From assembly GCF_000017265.1 (NCBI RefSeq), contig NC_011144.1, positions 1,714,001 to 1,778,000 on the forward strand: a DNA stretch of 64,000 nt, given 5' to 3'. The DNA comes from Phenylobacterium zucineum HLK1 (GTDB lineage: Bacteria; Pseudomonadota; Alphaproteobacteria; Caulobacterales; Caulobacteraceae). A program made the translations under genes and the position numbers. Within the stretch, counting starts at the first letter, position 1. Each line of letters opens with the position of its first letter. Positions 51,189 through 62,083 of this stretch are shown here, piece by piece. The notes under the pieces were generated by a model, which was given only the letters and a program-made list of their open reading frames with translations, had not been told where the DNA came from and did not search any database.

Positions 51189-51288
51189 GGGGGGCTTCGA
51201 CAGCTCACATCGCGACAAACAAGGGCTGTGCCCCCAGGCGCTCTCGGATGTTAATGCGCCCCGCGCCGCGAAGGCGGCCGATGCCGCG

Positions 51289-51903
51289 ATGGAGTTCATC
51301 GGCGCCCCTCGAACAATGCGTTCGGCCGCTATCCGAGAGGAGCGGTTCGCGCGGCTGGGCGAGCCGCACATCAGGCCTTTGGTCGACTATGTGGCCCAGC
51401 TGCGGACATCGTCCGGCGCTGAGGTTCCGATGTTCGATCCCTCGGACGGCGGCGTCAACGCCCGCCTCCTGTTCCTGATGGAGAAGCCGGGGCCGATGAC
51501 GTCCGCAGGGGGCCGAGGTCGAGCAGGTTCGGGTTTCATCAGCCGTGACAACGACGATCCGACCGCCGAAAGCACCTTCAAGTTCATGGTGGAGGCGGCA
51601 ATTCCCCGCCAAGAGACCGTCCTATGGAACGTCATTCCCGGATGGAACGGGACGCGGCGCGTAACGGCTGAGGAACTGGGATGCGGAATCCGCGCGATCA
51701 ACAGCCTCCTCACCCTCCTCCCGAAGGTCGGCGTGATTGTACTGGTCGGGCGCAAGGCTCAGCGGGCCGAGCCACTCTTGCGGGGTGCGGGTCTGCAGGT
51801 GTTCCGGTCGAGCCATCCCTCACCCATTGTTCGCGCATCCCGCCGCGCTGAGTGGGACGCGATCCCGAGGCAATGGGCGAACGCATACGCTGCGTCGCTT
51901 TGA
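51289..51903 (+). CDS. uracil-DNA-glycosylase-like protein
   Basis: This 204-residue protein resembles the uracil-DNA glycosylase superfamily: the LLFLMEKPGP segment corresponds to motif 1 (GxDPG-like), TVLWNVIPGW to the middle region and SSHPSPIVRASR to motif 2 (HPS). The catalytic Asp/Asn position is not certain. The sequence seems less GC-rich than the surrounding genes, and the gene lies at the left of a repeat cluster, both hints of transfer. It may remove damaged bases or act on modified DNA. Confidence 0.7.
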   Translation: MEFIGAPRTMRSAAIREERFARLGEPHIRPLVDYVAQLRTSSGAEVPMFDPSDGGVNARLLFLMEKPGPMTSAGGRGRAGSGFISRDNDDPTAESTFKFMVEAAIPRQETVLWNVIPGWNGTRRVTAEELGCGIRAINSLLTLLPKVGVIVLVGRKAQRAEPLLRGAGLQVFRSSHPSPIVRASRRAEWDAIPRQWANAYAASL

Positions 51904-51917
51904 AGGCCGGAGTCCAA

Positions 51918-52022
51918 GTTCGTCATGGCCCGCCTTGTGCGGGCCACCCATCCTGATGTCGTTCCGCAGTTGCGGTGGAGAGGCGTTGGGCTGGGTCGCC
52001 CGCATGAAGCGGGCGATGACGA
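51918..52022. repeat. REPIN-like repeat copy A
   Basis: This 105-bp unit is identical to the copy at 52518-52622. It has hairpin GGCCCGC-CTTGT-GCGGGCC (51927-51945) at the left and TCGCCCGC-ATGAA-GCGGGCGA at the right, with outer CGTCATGG/GATGACG and inner ACCCA/TGGGT in inverted orientation, so the whole unit is a dyad of two hairpins. It begins 14 bases after the UDG-like stop codon. Together with copy B it occupies most of the 318-bp gap before the GIY-YIG gene. Confidence 0.85.
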
Positions 52023-52059
52023 CTGGGGGAGAGGGGGAGCGGGGCGCGTGGATTTCCAA

Positions 52060-52164
52060 GTTCGTCATGGCCCGACTTGTTCGGGCCACCCAGCCTGGTG
52101 TCGTTCCGCCGTTGATGCGTAGAGGCGTTGGGCTGGGTCGCCCGGACGAGCCGGGCGATGACGA
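52060..52164. repeat. REPIN-like repeat copy B
   Basis: This 105-bp unit aligns without gaps to copy A, differing at about 13 positions. In both hairpins the stem closing pair differs from copy A by two changes that keep base pairing: C-G becomes A-T in the left hairpin and C-G becomes G-C in the right one. This is the pattern expected of a structure under selection. It lies 57 bases upstream of the GIY-YIG gene. Confidence 0.85.
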
Positions 52165-52221
52165 GGGGGGAAGGGGGGCGTAGGGTTCGCCGGCCGAGCG
52201 AGGGCGAGGGGGAGAGGGCGC

Positions 52222-52512
52222 GTGGGGATCGTCGCCGTCTACATCATGGCGAGCCGGCGGAACGGAACGCTCTACACCGGGGTGACGAGCGATCTGGCGC
52301 GGCGGGCCTATGAGCACCGGGAGGCGCTGACCCCCGGCTTCACCAGCCGCTACGGGGTGAAGACGCTGGTCTGGTACGAGCCGTTCGAGGACATCGGCCT
52401 GGCGATCCGGCGGGAGAAGCGGATCAAGAAGTATCCGCGCCAGTGGAAGATCAACCTGATCGAGGCGCGCAATCCGCACTGGGTGGATCTGTACAACCTG
52501 CTGAACCGGTAA
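52222..52512 (+). CDS. small GIY-YIG nuclease
   Basis: This 96-residue protein is a single GIY-YIG domain. VYIMASRRNG and LYTGVTSDLARRAYEHR correspond to the GIY and YIG strands with the conserved Arg, and AIRREKRIKKYPRQWK to the region with the catalytic Glu. Such small nucleases cleave DNA, often at branched or specific sites. It starts with GTG at 52222 with GGAGAGGG upstream. It is surrounded by REPIN-like repeats: copy B ends 57 bases before it and copy C starts five bases after it. A nuclease linked to these repeats is proposed, but not shown. Confidence 0.88.
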   Translation: MGIVAVYIMASRRNGTLYTGVTSDLARRAYEHREALTPGFTSRYGVKTLVWYEPFEDIGLAIRREKRIKKYPRQWKINLIEARNPHWVDLYNLLNR

Positions 52513-52517
52513 CCCCT

Positions 52518-52622
52518 GTTCGTCATGGCCCGCCTTGTGCGGGCCACCCATCCTGATGTCGTTCCGCAGTTGCGGTGGAGAGGCGTTGGGCTGGGTCGCC
52601 CGCATGAAGCGGGCGATGACGA
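52518..52622. repeat. REPIN-like repeat copy C, identical to copy A
   Basis: This 105-bp unit matches copy A (51918-52022) base for base and lies exactly 600 bp downstream. It begins five bases after the stop of the GIY-YIG gene. It has the same two hairpins and dyad ends. The identity suggests recent duplication or recurrent conversion. Confidence 0.88.
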
Positions 52623-52664
52623 GGGGGGGAGGCAGCACGAAGCGGCGCCGGCGCCCGGCGGGGG

Positions 52665-53003
52665 CTAGCTGGCGGGGTCGTACATGAATTCGCGCAGTTC
52701 CTGGGGGCAGCGGCAGGCGAGGGCGATCCTGCGCGCCCAGTCGACGGCGGTCTCGCGGGTGGGCAGCTCCAGGACGGTGAACCCGCCGTCGAGCCGGCTA
52801 TCCGGGTAGATCTGCGCCGAGACCGATCCGTCGGCCGAGACCAGCACGGGCGCGACCCCCTCGTGGATCCCGCCGCCGAAGACGTAGACGCCGGCGGCCT
52901 TGGCCTCTTCGATCACCGCGTGGGCCGCGTCGGCGACGGCCGGGAGCTCGTCGGCGCTCACCGCCATGGCCTTGCTGGGGAAGGAGATCAGATACTTGGT
53001 CAT
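52665..53003 (-). CDS. YCII-related domain protein
   Basis: This 112-residue protein fits the YCII/DGPF-related family, with MTKYLISFPSKAMAV at the start, GVYVFGGGIHEGVAPVLVSADGSV and GFTVLELPTRETAVDWARRIA. Members of this fold are often encoded next to ECF sigma factors, which is not the case here. It may be a small-molecule binding or enzymatic protein; no function is known. It is single on its strand, close to repeat copy C. Confidence 0.82.
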   Translation of the reverse strand: MTKYLISFPSKAMAVSADELPAVADAAHAVIEEAKAAGVYVFGGGIHEGVAPVLVSADGSVSAQIYPDSRLDGGFTVLELPTRETAVDWARRIALACRCPQELREFMYDPAS

Positions 53004-53095
53004 GGGCGGATGATGCCTGAAGCCTGAGGGCGATGGCCAGGGCGGCTCGATCGCGCTGTTTGCAACGGGACCCGCGGCCGCTAGTTGTGAGGCGC

Positions 53096-53257
53096 ATGGG
53101 CGAGCGGGACGACTTCTATCGGGCCAAGGCCGAGGAATGCGAGGCGCGGGCCCGCGAGACGCCCGATCCGCGCCAGCGCGACCAGTGGCTGAAGATGGCG
53201 GCGGACTGGCGCTCGATGGTCCTCGGGCCCCCTCCGCCCCCTGCGAACGACGACTAG
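53096..53257 (+). CDS. small helical protein related to those at 1228 and 53394
   Basis: This 53-residue protein begins MGERDDFYRAKAEECEARARE and has W-L-K-M-A-A-D-W in the second half, a helical pattern like the small proteins at 1228-1434 and 53394-53597. It has a Pro-rich tail ending in ANDD. The function is unknown. ATG at 53096 was chosen as the first Met of this conserved part. Confidence 0.6.
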   Translation: MGERDDFYRAKAEECEARARETPDPRQRDQWLKMAADWRSMVLGPPPPPANDD

Positions 53258-53393
53258 ACGCGGCTCAGATTGGCCAACGGCGCCGCGGGCGTGTAGGATG
53301 CCGGGCATCGCCGGTTGAAGGTCCTGGGCGCCGGCGGCTGAGAGACAGCGAACAATTCAGCGCTCCCGCCTGTTTTCCGCCGGAGCGCTTCCC

Positions 53394-53597
53394 GTGTCCA
53401 AATCCCATGCCGAACTCCTGCGCGCGCAGGTCGACGACTTCCTGCGCGCGGCGCTGAGCGAGCGCGACGACGCCCGGCGCGCCAAGCTGCTGGCGAAGGC
53501 GGTCCACTGGCACGAGGCCGTCGAAGAGGCGGCGCGGGCGGAGACGGCCCCGGCGGGGGCGCGGCGGGGAAACGGCGCCGATGCGCCGGAGGCCTGA
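53394..53597 (+). CDS. small helical protein of unknown function
   Basis: This 67-residue protein starts with GTG, reading MSKSHAELLRAQVDDFLRAAL, and contains ARRAKLLAKAVHWHEAVEEAA, matching the pattern in the small proteins at 1228 and 53096. An Ala/Gly/Arg tail follows. A CGGAG ribosome-binding site lies eight bases upstream. The pattern suggests a small helical hairpin; its role is not known. Confidence 0.6.
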   Translation: MSKSHAELLRAQVDDFLRAALSERDDARRAKLLAKAVHWHEAVEEAARAETAPAGARRGNGADAPEA

Positions 53598-53640
53598 AGC
53601 CTCAAGCCCGTCACGGCCAGGGGTGTCGGGGGGCGTCCTG

Positions 53641-53709
53641 AGGTCGGTTCGCCGTTGAGGCGGAGAGGCTTCGGGCTGGGTCGCCCGGACGCGCCGGGCG
53701 ATGACGAGG
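53641..53709. repeat. partial REPIN-like repeat copy D
   Basis: This segment of about 69 bp matches the right half of copies A to C: GAGGCxxxGGGCTGGGTCGCCCGG, a 5-base loop and CCGGGCGATGACGA. The left hairpin is missing or too diverged. It lies just upstream of the promoter of the terminase-like gene. The 257-bp gap otherwise shows only that promoter. Confidence 0.7.
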
Positions 53710-53731
53710 GGAGAGTGTTCGTGGTTTGTTC

Positions 53732-53760
53732 TTGACGGGTCCGCGCGTTTTCGCTAGGAT
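53732..53760 (+). promoter_or_regulatory. housekeeping promoter of the terminase-like gene
   Basis: TTGACG at 53732-53737 and TAGGAT at 53755-53760 are separated by exactly 17 bases. The sequence TTGACGG-N14-GCTAGGATTTC also fits the Caulobacter housekeeping consensus. It lies about 95 bases upstream of the ATG and is one of the best promoter matches in this window. Confidence 0.7.
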
Positions 53761-53854
53761 TTCGGCAGGGTCAGGTGGTGCGTCTGGGCGGACGCCCCCC
53801 GTCAGCGTTTCTGGCCCTTCGCATTTCCGGACAATCGAAAATCGGGGGCGTTCC

Positions 53855-54724
53855 ATGGGCGGACGCAGGCGGACGGCGGCGTCGAAGGATGCGCGCGGGC
53901 GGCAGTTCGCGCGCCGGCTTGCGGCGGTGCAGCAGGTGTGCGAGCGGCTCGAGGCGGGCGAGAGCCTGTGCGGCGTCTGCCGCGACCCGCTGCTGCCGCA
54001 GCGCTACCAGCTGGACCGGTGGCGGGCGGCCGAGCCGCTGTTCGATGAGATGGTGCGCGAGGCGCGGCGGCGCGCGCAGGACGCCGGGACCTGGCGGCGG
54101 CGCGCCAACCATCCGTGGTCGCGCGTGCTGGAAGACGAGATCCTGAGGCGGATCGCGGCCGGCCGCAGCCTGGTGGAGGTGTGCGAGGCGCCCGAGATGC
54201 CGCACCACACCAGCGTGACCCGCTGGCTGGACGAGAAGCCGGGCTTCCGCGACCGCTACCTCGACGCGCGGCTGGCGCAGGCCGACGGGCTGTTCGACCT
54301 GGCCTGGCGGATCGCCCGGGAGGCCGACGAGGACGAGGTGCGCACGGCGCGGCTGAAGGTGGACGTGATCAAGTGGCGGATCGGGCGGCTGTCGCCCAAG
54401 CGCTACGGGCCCGCCTATCTGATGCGGATGATCGAGCGGGCCGAGGCGGCCGCGGCGGCGCAGGCGGAAGCCGAGGCCGAGGCCGAGGCGGAGGACGCCC
54501 GCGAGCTGTGGATCAAGCGCTTCGAGCGGGGGTCGGACGGGCAGGTGCGGGTGGCCTACATGTTCCGGGCGCGGCCGCGGCGCGAGCCGGGCGAGCCGCT
54601 GCTGCTGATCTATCCCGACGGCGACGGGCCCGAGCCGCCGCGCGACCCCTCGCACGGGATCCCCGGGGCCTTCCGGGCCGACTGGGAGGGCGGGAACGAC
54701 TGGCAGGGCCGCGCCGCGCCCTGA
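53855..54724 (+). CDS. terminase-small-subunit-like protein with tandem helix-turn-helix
   Basis: This 289-residue protein resembles a phage terminase small subunit. Residues 96-150 show ILRRIAAGRSLVEVCEAPEM with PHHTSVTRWLDEKPGFRDRY, and then LKVDVIKWRIGRLSPKRYG, as in these proteins. Residues 28-78 repeat the first part (ERLEAGESLCGVCRDPLL; YQLDRWRAAEPLFDEM), so the DNA-binding domain is duplicated. An Ala/Glu-rich helix follows at about 195-210, then a C-terminal beta-rich region. No large terminase or other phage gene is near it. It may be a domesticated DNA-binding protein. Confidence 0.75.
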   Translation: MGGRRRTAASKDARGRQFARRLAAVQQVCERLEAGESLCGVCRDPLLPQRYQLDRWRAAEPLFDEMVREARRRAQDAGTWRRRANHPWSRVLEDEILRRIAAGRSLVEVCEAPEMPHHTSVTRWLDEKPGFRDRYLDARLAQADGLFDLAWRIAREADEDEVRTARLKVDVIKWRIGRLSPKRYGPAYLMRMIERAEAAAAAQAEAEAEAEAEDARELWIKRFERGSDGQVRVAYMFRARPRREPGEPLLLIYPDGDGPEPPRDPSHGIPGAFRADWEGGNDWQGRAAP

Positions 54725-54734
54725 GGGCGCCGCC

Positions 54735-55292
54735 TCAGCGCACGGCCTCGCGGATCTCGGCCTGGCGGCCCGGGGGGATGGCGGCGGGGACCGCCGGGAG
54801 CGGGCGCTCGCCGCGGGCGCCGTTGCGCTCGATGTCGGCGATCAGCAGCTTCATCTCGGCGATCTCGACCATCTGGCTCTCGATGATCCGGTCGGCGAGG
54901 GCGCGCACCCGCGGGTCGCTGAGGTCGGCCTTGCGGGCGTTGTTCACGGCGATGGAGTGGTGCGGGATCATCGCCCGCATGAAGGTCGTGTCCTGCACGA
55001 GGGCCTGGCTGCGGTTGACGTAGAGCAGGAGCCCGCCGAGGACGACCGCGCCGGCGACCAGGGCGATCTTCAGGACCCGGCCCTCGTACATCGACCACAT
55101 GAAGCCCAGCATCACCACGGTCATCACGCAGGCCATGACCAGCGAGGCGATAAGCCGGTTGAGGCTGAACAGCGCGTGCTCGGGGCTGTAGACGAGCTGG
55201 TACATCAGGACGAACATCAGGGCGGCGGAGACGGCGATCATCGCCGCGAACCGTCCCCAGCCCATCTTCCCCATCCGGCCGTGGTCTTCCAT
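54735..55292 (-). CDS. DUF305 protein with transmembrane N-terminus
   Basis: This 185-residue protein has an N-terminal membrane part with three hydrophobic helices (about residues 14-34, 45-66 and 73-90), followed by a DUF305 domain with the typical TTFMRAMIPHHSIAVNNARKADLSDPRVRALADRI and IAEMKLLIADI sequences. The MIPHH and MVEI segments suggest a helical metal-binding domain as in the DUF305 family, often associated with copper. It is on its own between the terminase-like gene and parE. Confidence 0.88.
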   Translation of the reverse strand: MEDHGRMGKMGWGRFAAMIAVSAALMFVLMYQLVYSPEHALFSLNRLIASLVMACVMTVVMLGFMWSMYEGRVLKIALVAGAVVLGGLLLYVNRSQALVQDTTFMRAMIPHHSIAVNNARKADLSDPRVRALADRIIESQMVEIAEMKLLIADIERNGARGERPLPAVPAAIPPGRQAEIREAVR

Positions 55293-55360
55293 CGCCGTTC
55301 CTCCGTCGGAGCCTGAACCCCACGGGAACGCGGGCGGAGCCGTGTTCGTTCGGCGCCGCC

Positions 55361-57415
<2,055 letters not shown>

Positions 57416-57504
57416 GGGCCCGAGTTTGCGGCGATTCTGGAGCGACCCCGTATGGCCCCCCGGGACCGGCGGATCAATGCCGGCCGGTCCCGGGGCCCTG
57501 CGAC

Positions 57505-59442
57505 CTATTTCCGGGGCGCGTAGATGGCCGAGAGGCGGTCGGGGGTTCCGGCGATCCGCTCCAGGCGCGGGTAGCGCAGGCCGCCGCGGTGGTCGATCGC
57601 CACGGTGCGGAAGTGGTCGCCGTCCCTGACGATCAGGGCGATCGGCGCGCCGGCCTTGGCGGCGGTGATGGCCTCCTTGAAGCGCTCGGCGTCGTAGGCG
57701 ATGCCGTTCACGGCCAGGATCTGGTCGCCCACGGTCAGGCCGGCCTTGAAGGCGGGGCCGTCCCACAGGACGCCGATGATCCGGCCCTCGCGGTTCAGCG
57801 TCAGGCCGACGGAATAGGTGAGGTCCACCATCTTGCGGCGGGCCTCGGTGTCGCGCCAGTAGTCGGTGGGCGTCTCGGCGTAGACGAGCCGGTAGCCGCC
57901 GCGCTCCAGGCCGCCCAGGGGATAGTCGGGCGAGACCTGCCGCAGGCGCGAGTCCAGGAAGCCGGCCCAGTCGTGCGGCTGGACCTTGTTCAGGGTCTCG
58001 ACGACCTCCTCGAAGGTGTAGGTGAGCGGCTGCTTCCACTCGCCGTCGTTCACGCCGAAGAACGCGCGGGCGAAGTCGTCGAGCGAGCGCTTCCCGCCGG
58101 ACTTCTCGCGGATCAGGGTGTCGGCCTCGAGCCAGACCAGCTGGCCCTCGGAATAGTAGTCCTCGCTGCGCTGCCAGCTGGTCCAGGGGATCGGGCGGCG
58201 GCCGGCGATGATCGGATCGTTGGTGGTGTCCTCGACCGAGCGCCACTTGCGGCCGGGACGGCCCTCGGCGTAGGCGGCGGCGGTCATCGCCAGGGCGTCC
58301 AGCGTCTGCTGCTTGGTGACCAGGCCCGAGCGGGCGCCGAGCACGAAGCCCCAGTACTGGTCCTGGCCCTCGTAGACCCACAGCAGGCTGTCGCGCATGG
58401 GGACGTTGAGGTTCGGCGTCCACAGGTCGGCCGGCCGGCGGTACTTGCCGTCCCACGAGTGGGCGTATTCGTGCGGCAGGAGGTTGCGGGCGGGGGCGTT
58501 CTTCGCCCACTCGGTGAAGTACTCGGGGACGGTGCCGTTCTCGCTGGAGCGCTGGTGCTCCAGGCCGATGCCGCCCATCCGCTCGGTCAGGGCCAGCAGG
58601 AACTCGTAGCGGTCGAAGTGGCGCGCGCCGAACAGCTTGTCGGCCTGGCGGACCAGTTCGCGGTGCTTCTCGATCTGCTCGTCGGTGGCGGCCAGCAACT
58701 CGGGCCGGTCGGCGACGATGTTGAGGCGCACGGGCGACTTGCCGCTGGTGTCGAGGTCGTAGCGCTTGAAGTGCCGCCCGGCGAACAGCGGGGAGTCGAC
58801 GAAGGTGTCGAAGTCGGTCCGCTCGAAGCGGACGAGGCCGTCCTGCTCGGACGCCGCCTTCAGCGCCGTGCCGTAGCCCCAGCCGGCGGGCAGGCGGATC
58901 GAGGCGTCCACCGGGATGCGGCGCATGTAGTAGCCGGCCGGGTACATGGCGAGCGAGACGAACTGGGCGTTCAGCATCTCGGGCGTGATGAGGACCCGGC
59001 CCTGGTCGCCGGCGGTGGGCGAGACATGCTGGAACTCGACCTCGATCGCGGTCGCGCCCGCGGGCGGCGTGACGTGGAAGGCGAACACCTGCACCGGATC
59101 GCGCTTCCAGGGCAGCACCTGGCCGCCGGCGCGGAAGGTGACCCCGGCGATGTTGTAGATCGGATTGCGCGGAGAGTGGCCGCCGGGGACCCACTGGGGG
59201 AACAGGACGGTCATCGGCCCGGCCTCGGTCACCGGGATCGTCTGGCGCACGCGGAAGATGCGGCGCTCCAGGTCGGTGGCGTCGATGTCGACGGTGAGCA
59301 CGCCCGGATAGGGCGCGTCCCGCGGGCCCGCGATCTCGGGCGGCATCGGCAGGGGCTGGGGACCGGGAGACGGCTGGGCCGCGACGGGGAGGGCCGCGCA
59401 GGCGAGGAGCGCGGCGGCGAGGGCGAGGGAGCTTGGACGCAT
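57505..59442 (-). CDS. M61-family metallopeptidase with PDZ domain
   Basis: This 645-residue protein is an M61 (glycyl aminopeptidase-like) enzyme. After a signal peptide (ALAAALLACAALPVAAQP) there is a beta-sandwich part, then the zinc motif LLPHEYAHSWDGKYRRP and a further Glu ligand downstream (YYSEGQLVWLEADTLI). A PDZ domain lies at the C-terminus (GVLWDGPAFKAGLTVGDQILAVNGIAYDAE). It probably acts in the periplasm on peptides. It is divergent from the Kazal-type lipoprotein gene. Confidence 0.92.
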   Translation of the reverse strand: MRPSSLALAAALLACAALPVAAQPSPGPQPLPMPPEIAGPRDAPYPGVLTVDIDATDLERRIFRVRQTIPVTEAGPMTVLFPQWVPGGHSPRNPIYNIAGVTFRAGGQVLPWKRDPVQVFAFHVTPPAGATAIEVEFQHVSPTAGDQGRVLITPEMLNAQFVSLAMYPAGYYMRRIPVDASIRLPAGWGYGTALKAASEQDGLVRFERTDFDTFVDSPLFAGRHFKRYDLDTSGKSPVRLNIVADRPELLAATDEQIEKHRELVRQADKLFGARHFDRYEFLLALTERMGGIGLEHQRSSENGTVPEYFTEWAKNAPARNLLPHEYAHSWDGKYRRPADLWTPNLNVPMRDSLLWVYEGQDQYWGFVLGARSGLVTKQQTLDALAMTAAAYAEGRPGRKWRSVEDTTNDPIIAGRRPIPWTSWQRSEDYYSEGQLVWLEADTLIREKSGGKRSLDDFARAFFGVNDGEWKQPLTYTFEEVVETLNKVQPHDWAGFLDSRLRQVSPDYPLGGLERGGYRLVYAETPTDYWRDTEARRKMVDLTYSVGLTLNREGRIIGVLWDGPAFKAGLTVGDQILAVNGIAYDAERFKEAITAAKAGAPIALIVRDGDHFRTVAIDHRGGLRYPRLERIAGTPDRLSAIYAPRK

Positions 59443-59574
59443 CGCTCCTTGTAGTGCGGCTTGCCGCAGGCCCGCAAACCCGTCCGGAGATAACGCGTTC
59501 GACGAACGCAGCTACCCAAGCGCCGCCGTGGGCGGTAAGAAGGACAACTTCAACGCGATCCTAGGGGCTGTTCC

Positions 59575-59973
59575 ATGATGAAGCGACTTGCACTGGGCCT
59601 GATGGCGGCCGGCGCGCTTGCGCTCGCCGCCTGCCAGCAGAACGAGGCCAAGACGGACCAGGCGGCGGAAGCGCCCGCCGCGGCCGCGCCAGCGGCGGCC
59701 CCCGCGGCTGCTCCCGCTGCCGGGGCGGCGACGGGCGGGACGTGCGGGACCATCGCCGGGATCACCTGCGCCTCGGCCGACGATTTCTGCAAGACCGAGA
59801 CGGGCCAATGCGGGGTGCAGGACGCCGCGGGCGTCTGCACCAAGAAGCCGGAGATCTGCACGAAAGAGTACATGCCGGTCTGCGGCTGCGACGGCCAGAC
59901 CTACGGCAACGCCTGCGAGGCCGACCGCGCGGGGGTGAACATCGCCTCGACCGGCGCCTGCAAGCCGGCCTGA
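59575..59973 (+). CDS. Kazal-type protease-inhibitor-like lipoprotein
   Basis: This 132-residue lipoprotein has a lipobox ALAAC (Cys20), a Pro/Ala linker and two Cys-rich parts. The second is Kazal-like: KEYMPVCGCDGQTYGNACEA with AGVNIASTGAC. The first (CGTIAGITCASADDFCKTETGQC) resembles the extra Cys-rich part seen in bacterial proteins of this group. Such domains inhibit serine proteases, but inhibition by this protein is unproven. ATG at 59575 or 59578 could be the start. The gene is divergent from the M61 peptidase. Confidence 0.9.
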   Translation: MMKRLALGLMAAGALALAACQQNEAKTDQAAEAPAAAAPAAAPAAAPAAGAATGGTCGTIAGITCASADDFCKTETGQCGVQDAAGVCTKKPEICTKEYMPVCGCDGQTYGNACEADRAGVNIASTGACKPA

Positions 59974-59986
59974 CGCGGAGCCGACA

Positions 59987-60018
59987 AGAAAAGGGCCGCG
60001 GATCGCTCCGCGGCCCTT
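59987..60018 (-). terminator. bidirectional terminator between the Kazal gene and glnA
   Basis: A perfect 12-bp stem AAGGGCCGCGGA (59991-60002) / TCCGCGGCCCTT (60007-60018) with a 4-base loop TCGC lies between the convergent genes. On the minus strand it is followed by TTTTCTTG, so glnA transcription should end here; the T run on the plus strand is weaker. It is directly visible. Confidence 0.85.
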
Positions 60019-60042
60019 GCCTGTTCGGTCAGGAAATCCCGA

Positions 60043-61452
<1,410 letters not shown>

Positions 61453-61508
61453 GTTGTTATCCCCTTGGCTTGGTCTCGATCGGTTGCTTTTGGCGGGTGT
61501 CGTTGAGG

Positions 61509-61859
<351 letters not shown>

Positions 61860-62083
61860 TCAGGCGGGCGGCGCCGCCCCGCGGTCGCCGCGGACGGAGC
61901 ACGCGCCGCGCGCCGACCACAAGCCGGCATCGGTTGCTTGCCGCCACGGCTACCTGGGAAAATAGGCAGGCGCCTAAGGAATGGGCGCCATTGGATCAAA
62001 AAACGATCAGGCCGGAAATCGCCTTGTGCGGGCGCCTTCCGGCCCCAGGATCGCGGGCAATTCGCAGTGGAGGCGGGCCAAGC

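Noticed and set aside
51820..52638. A minus-strand 272-codon frame across the repeats and GIY-YIG gene
   Set aside because: It runs through three repeat copies and antisense to the nuclease gene. The repeated peptide segments in it are only translations of the 105-bp repeat.
57416..59194. Extension of the parE frame upstream to 59194
   Set aside because: The region is fully coded in another minus-strand frame by the M61 peptidase, with signal peptide, zinc motif and PDZ domain. ParE homology begins at the ATG at 57415.
57589..59454. A plus-strand 621-codon frame antisense to the M61 peptidase
   Set aside because: The opposite strand has a complete peptidase with motifs; this is a GC-driven shadow frame.
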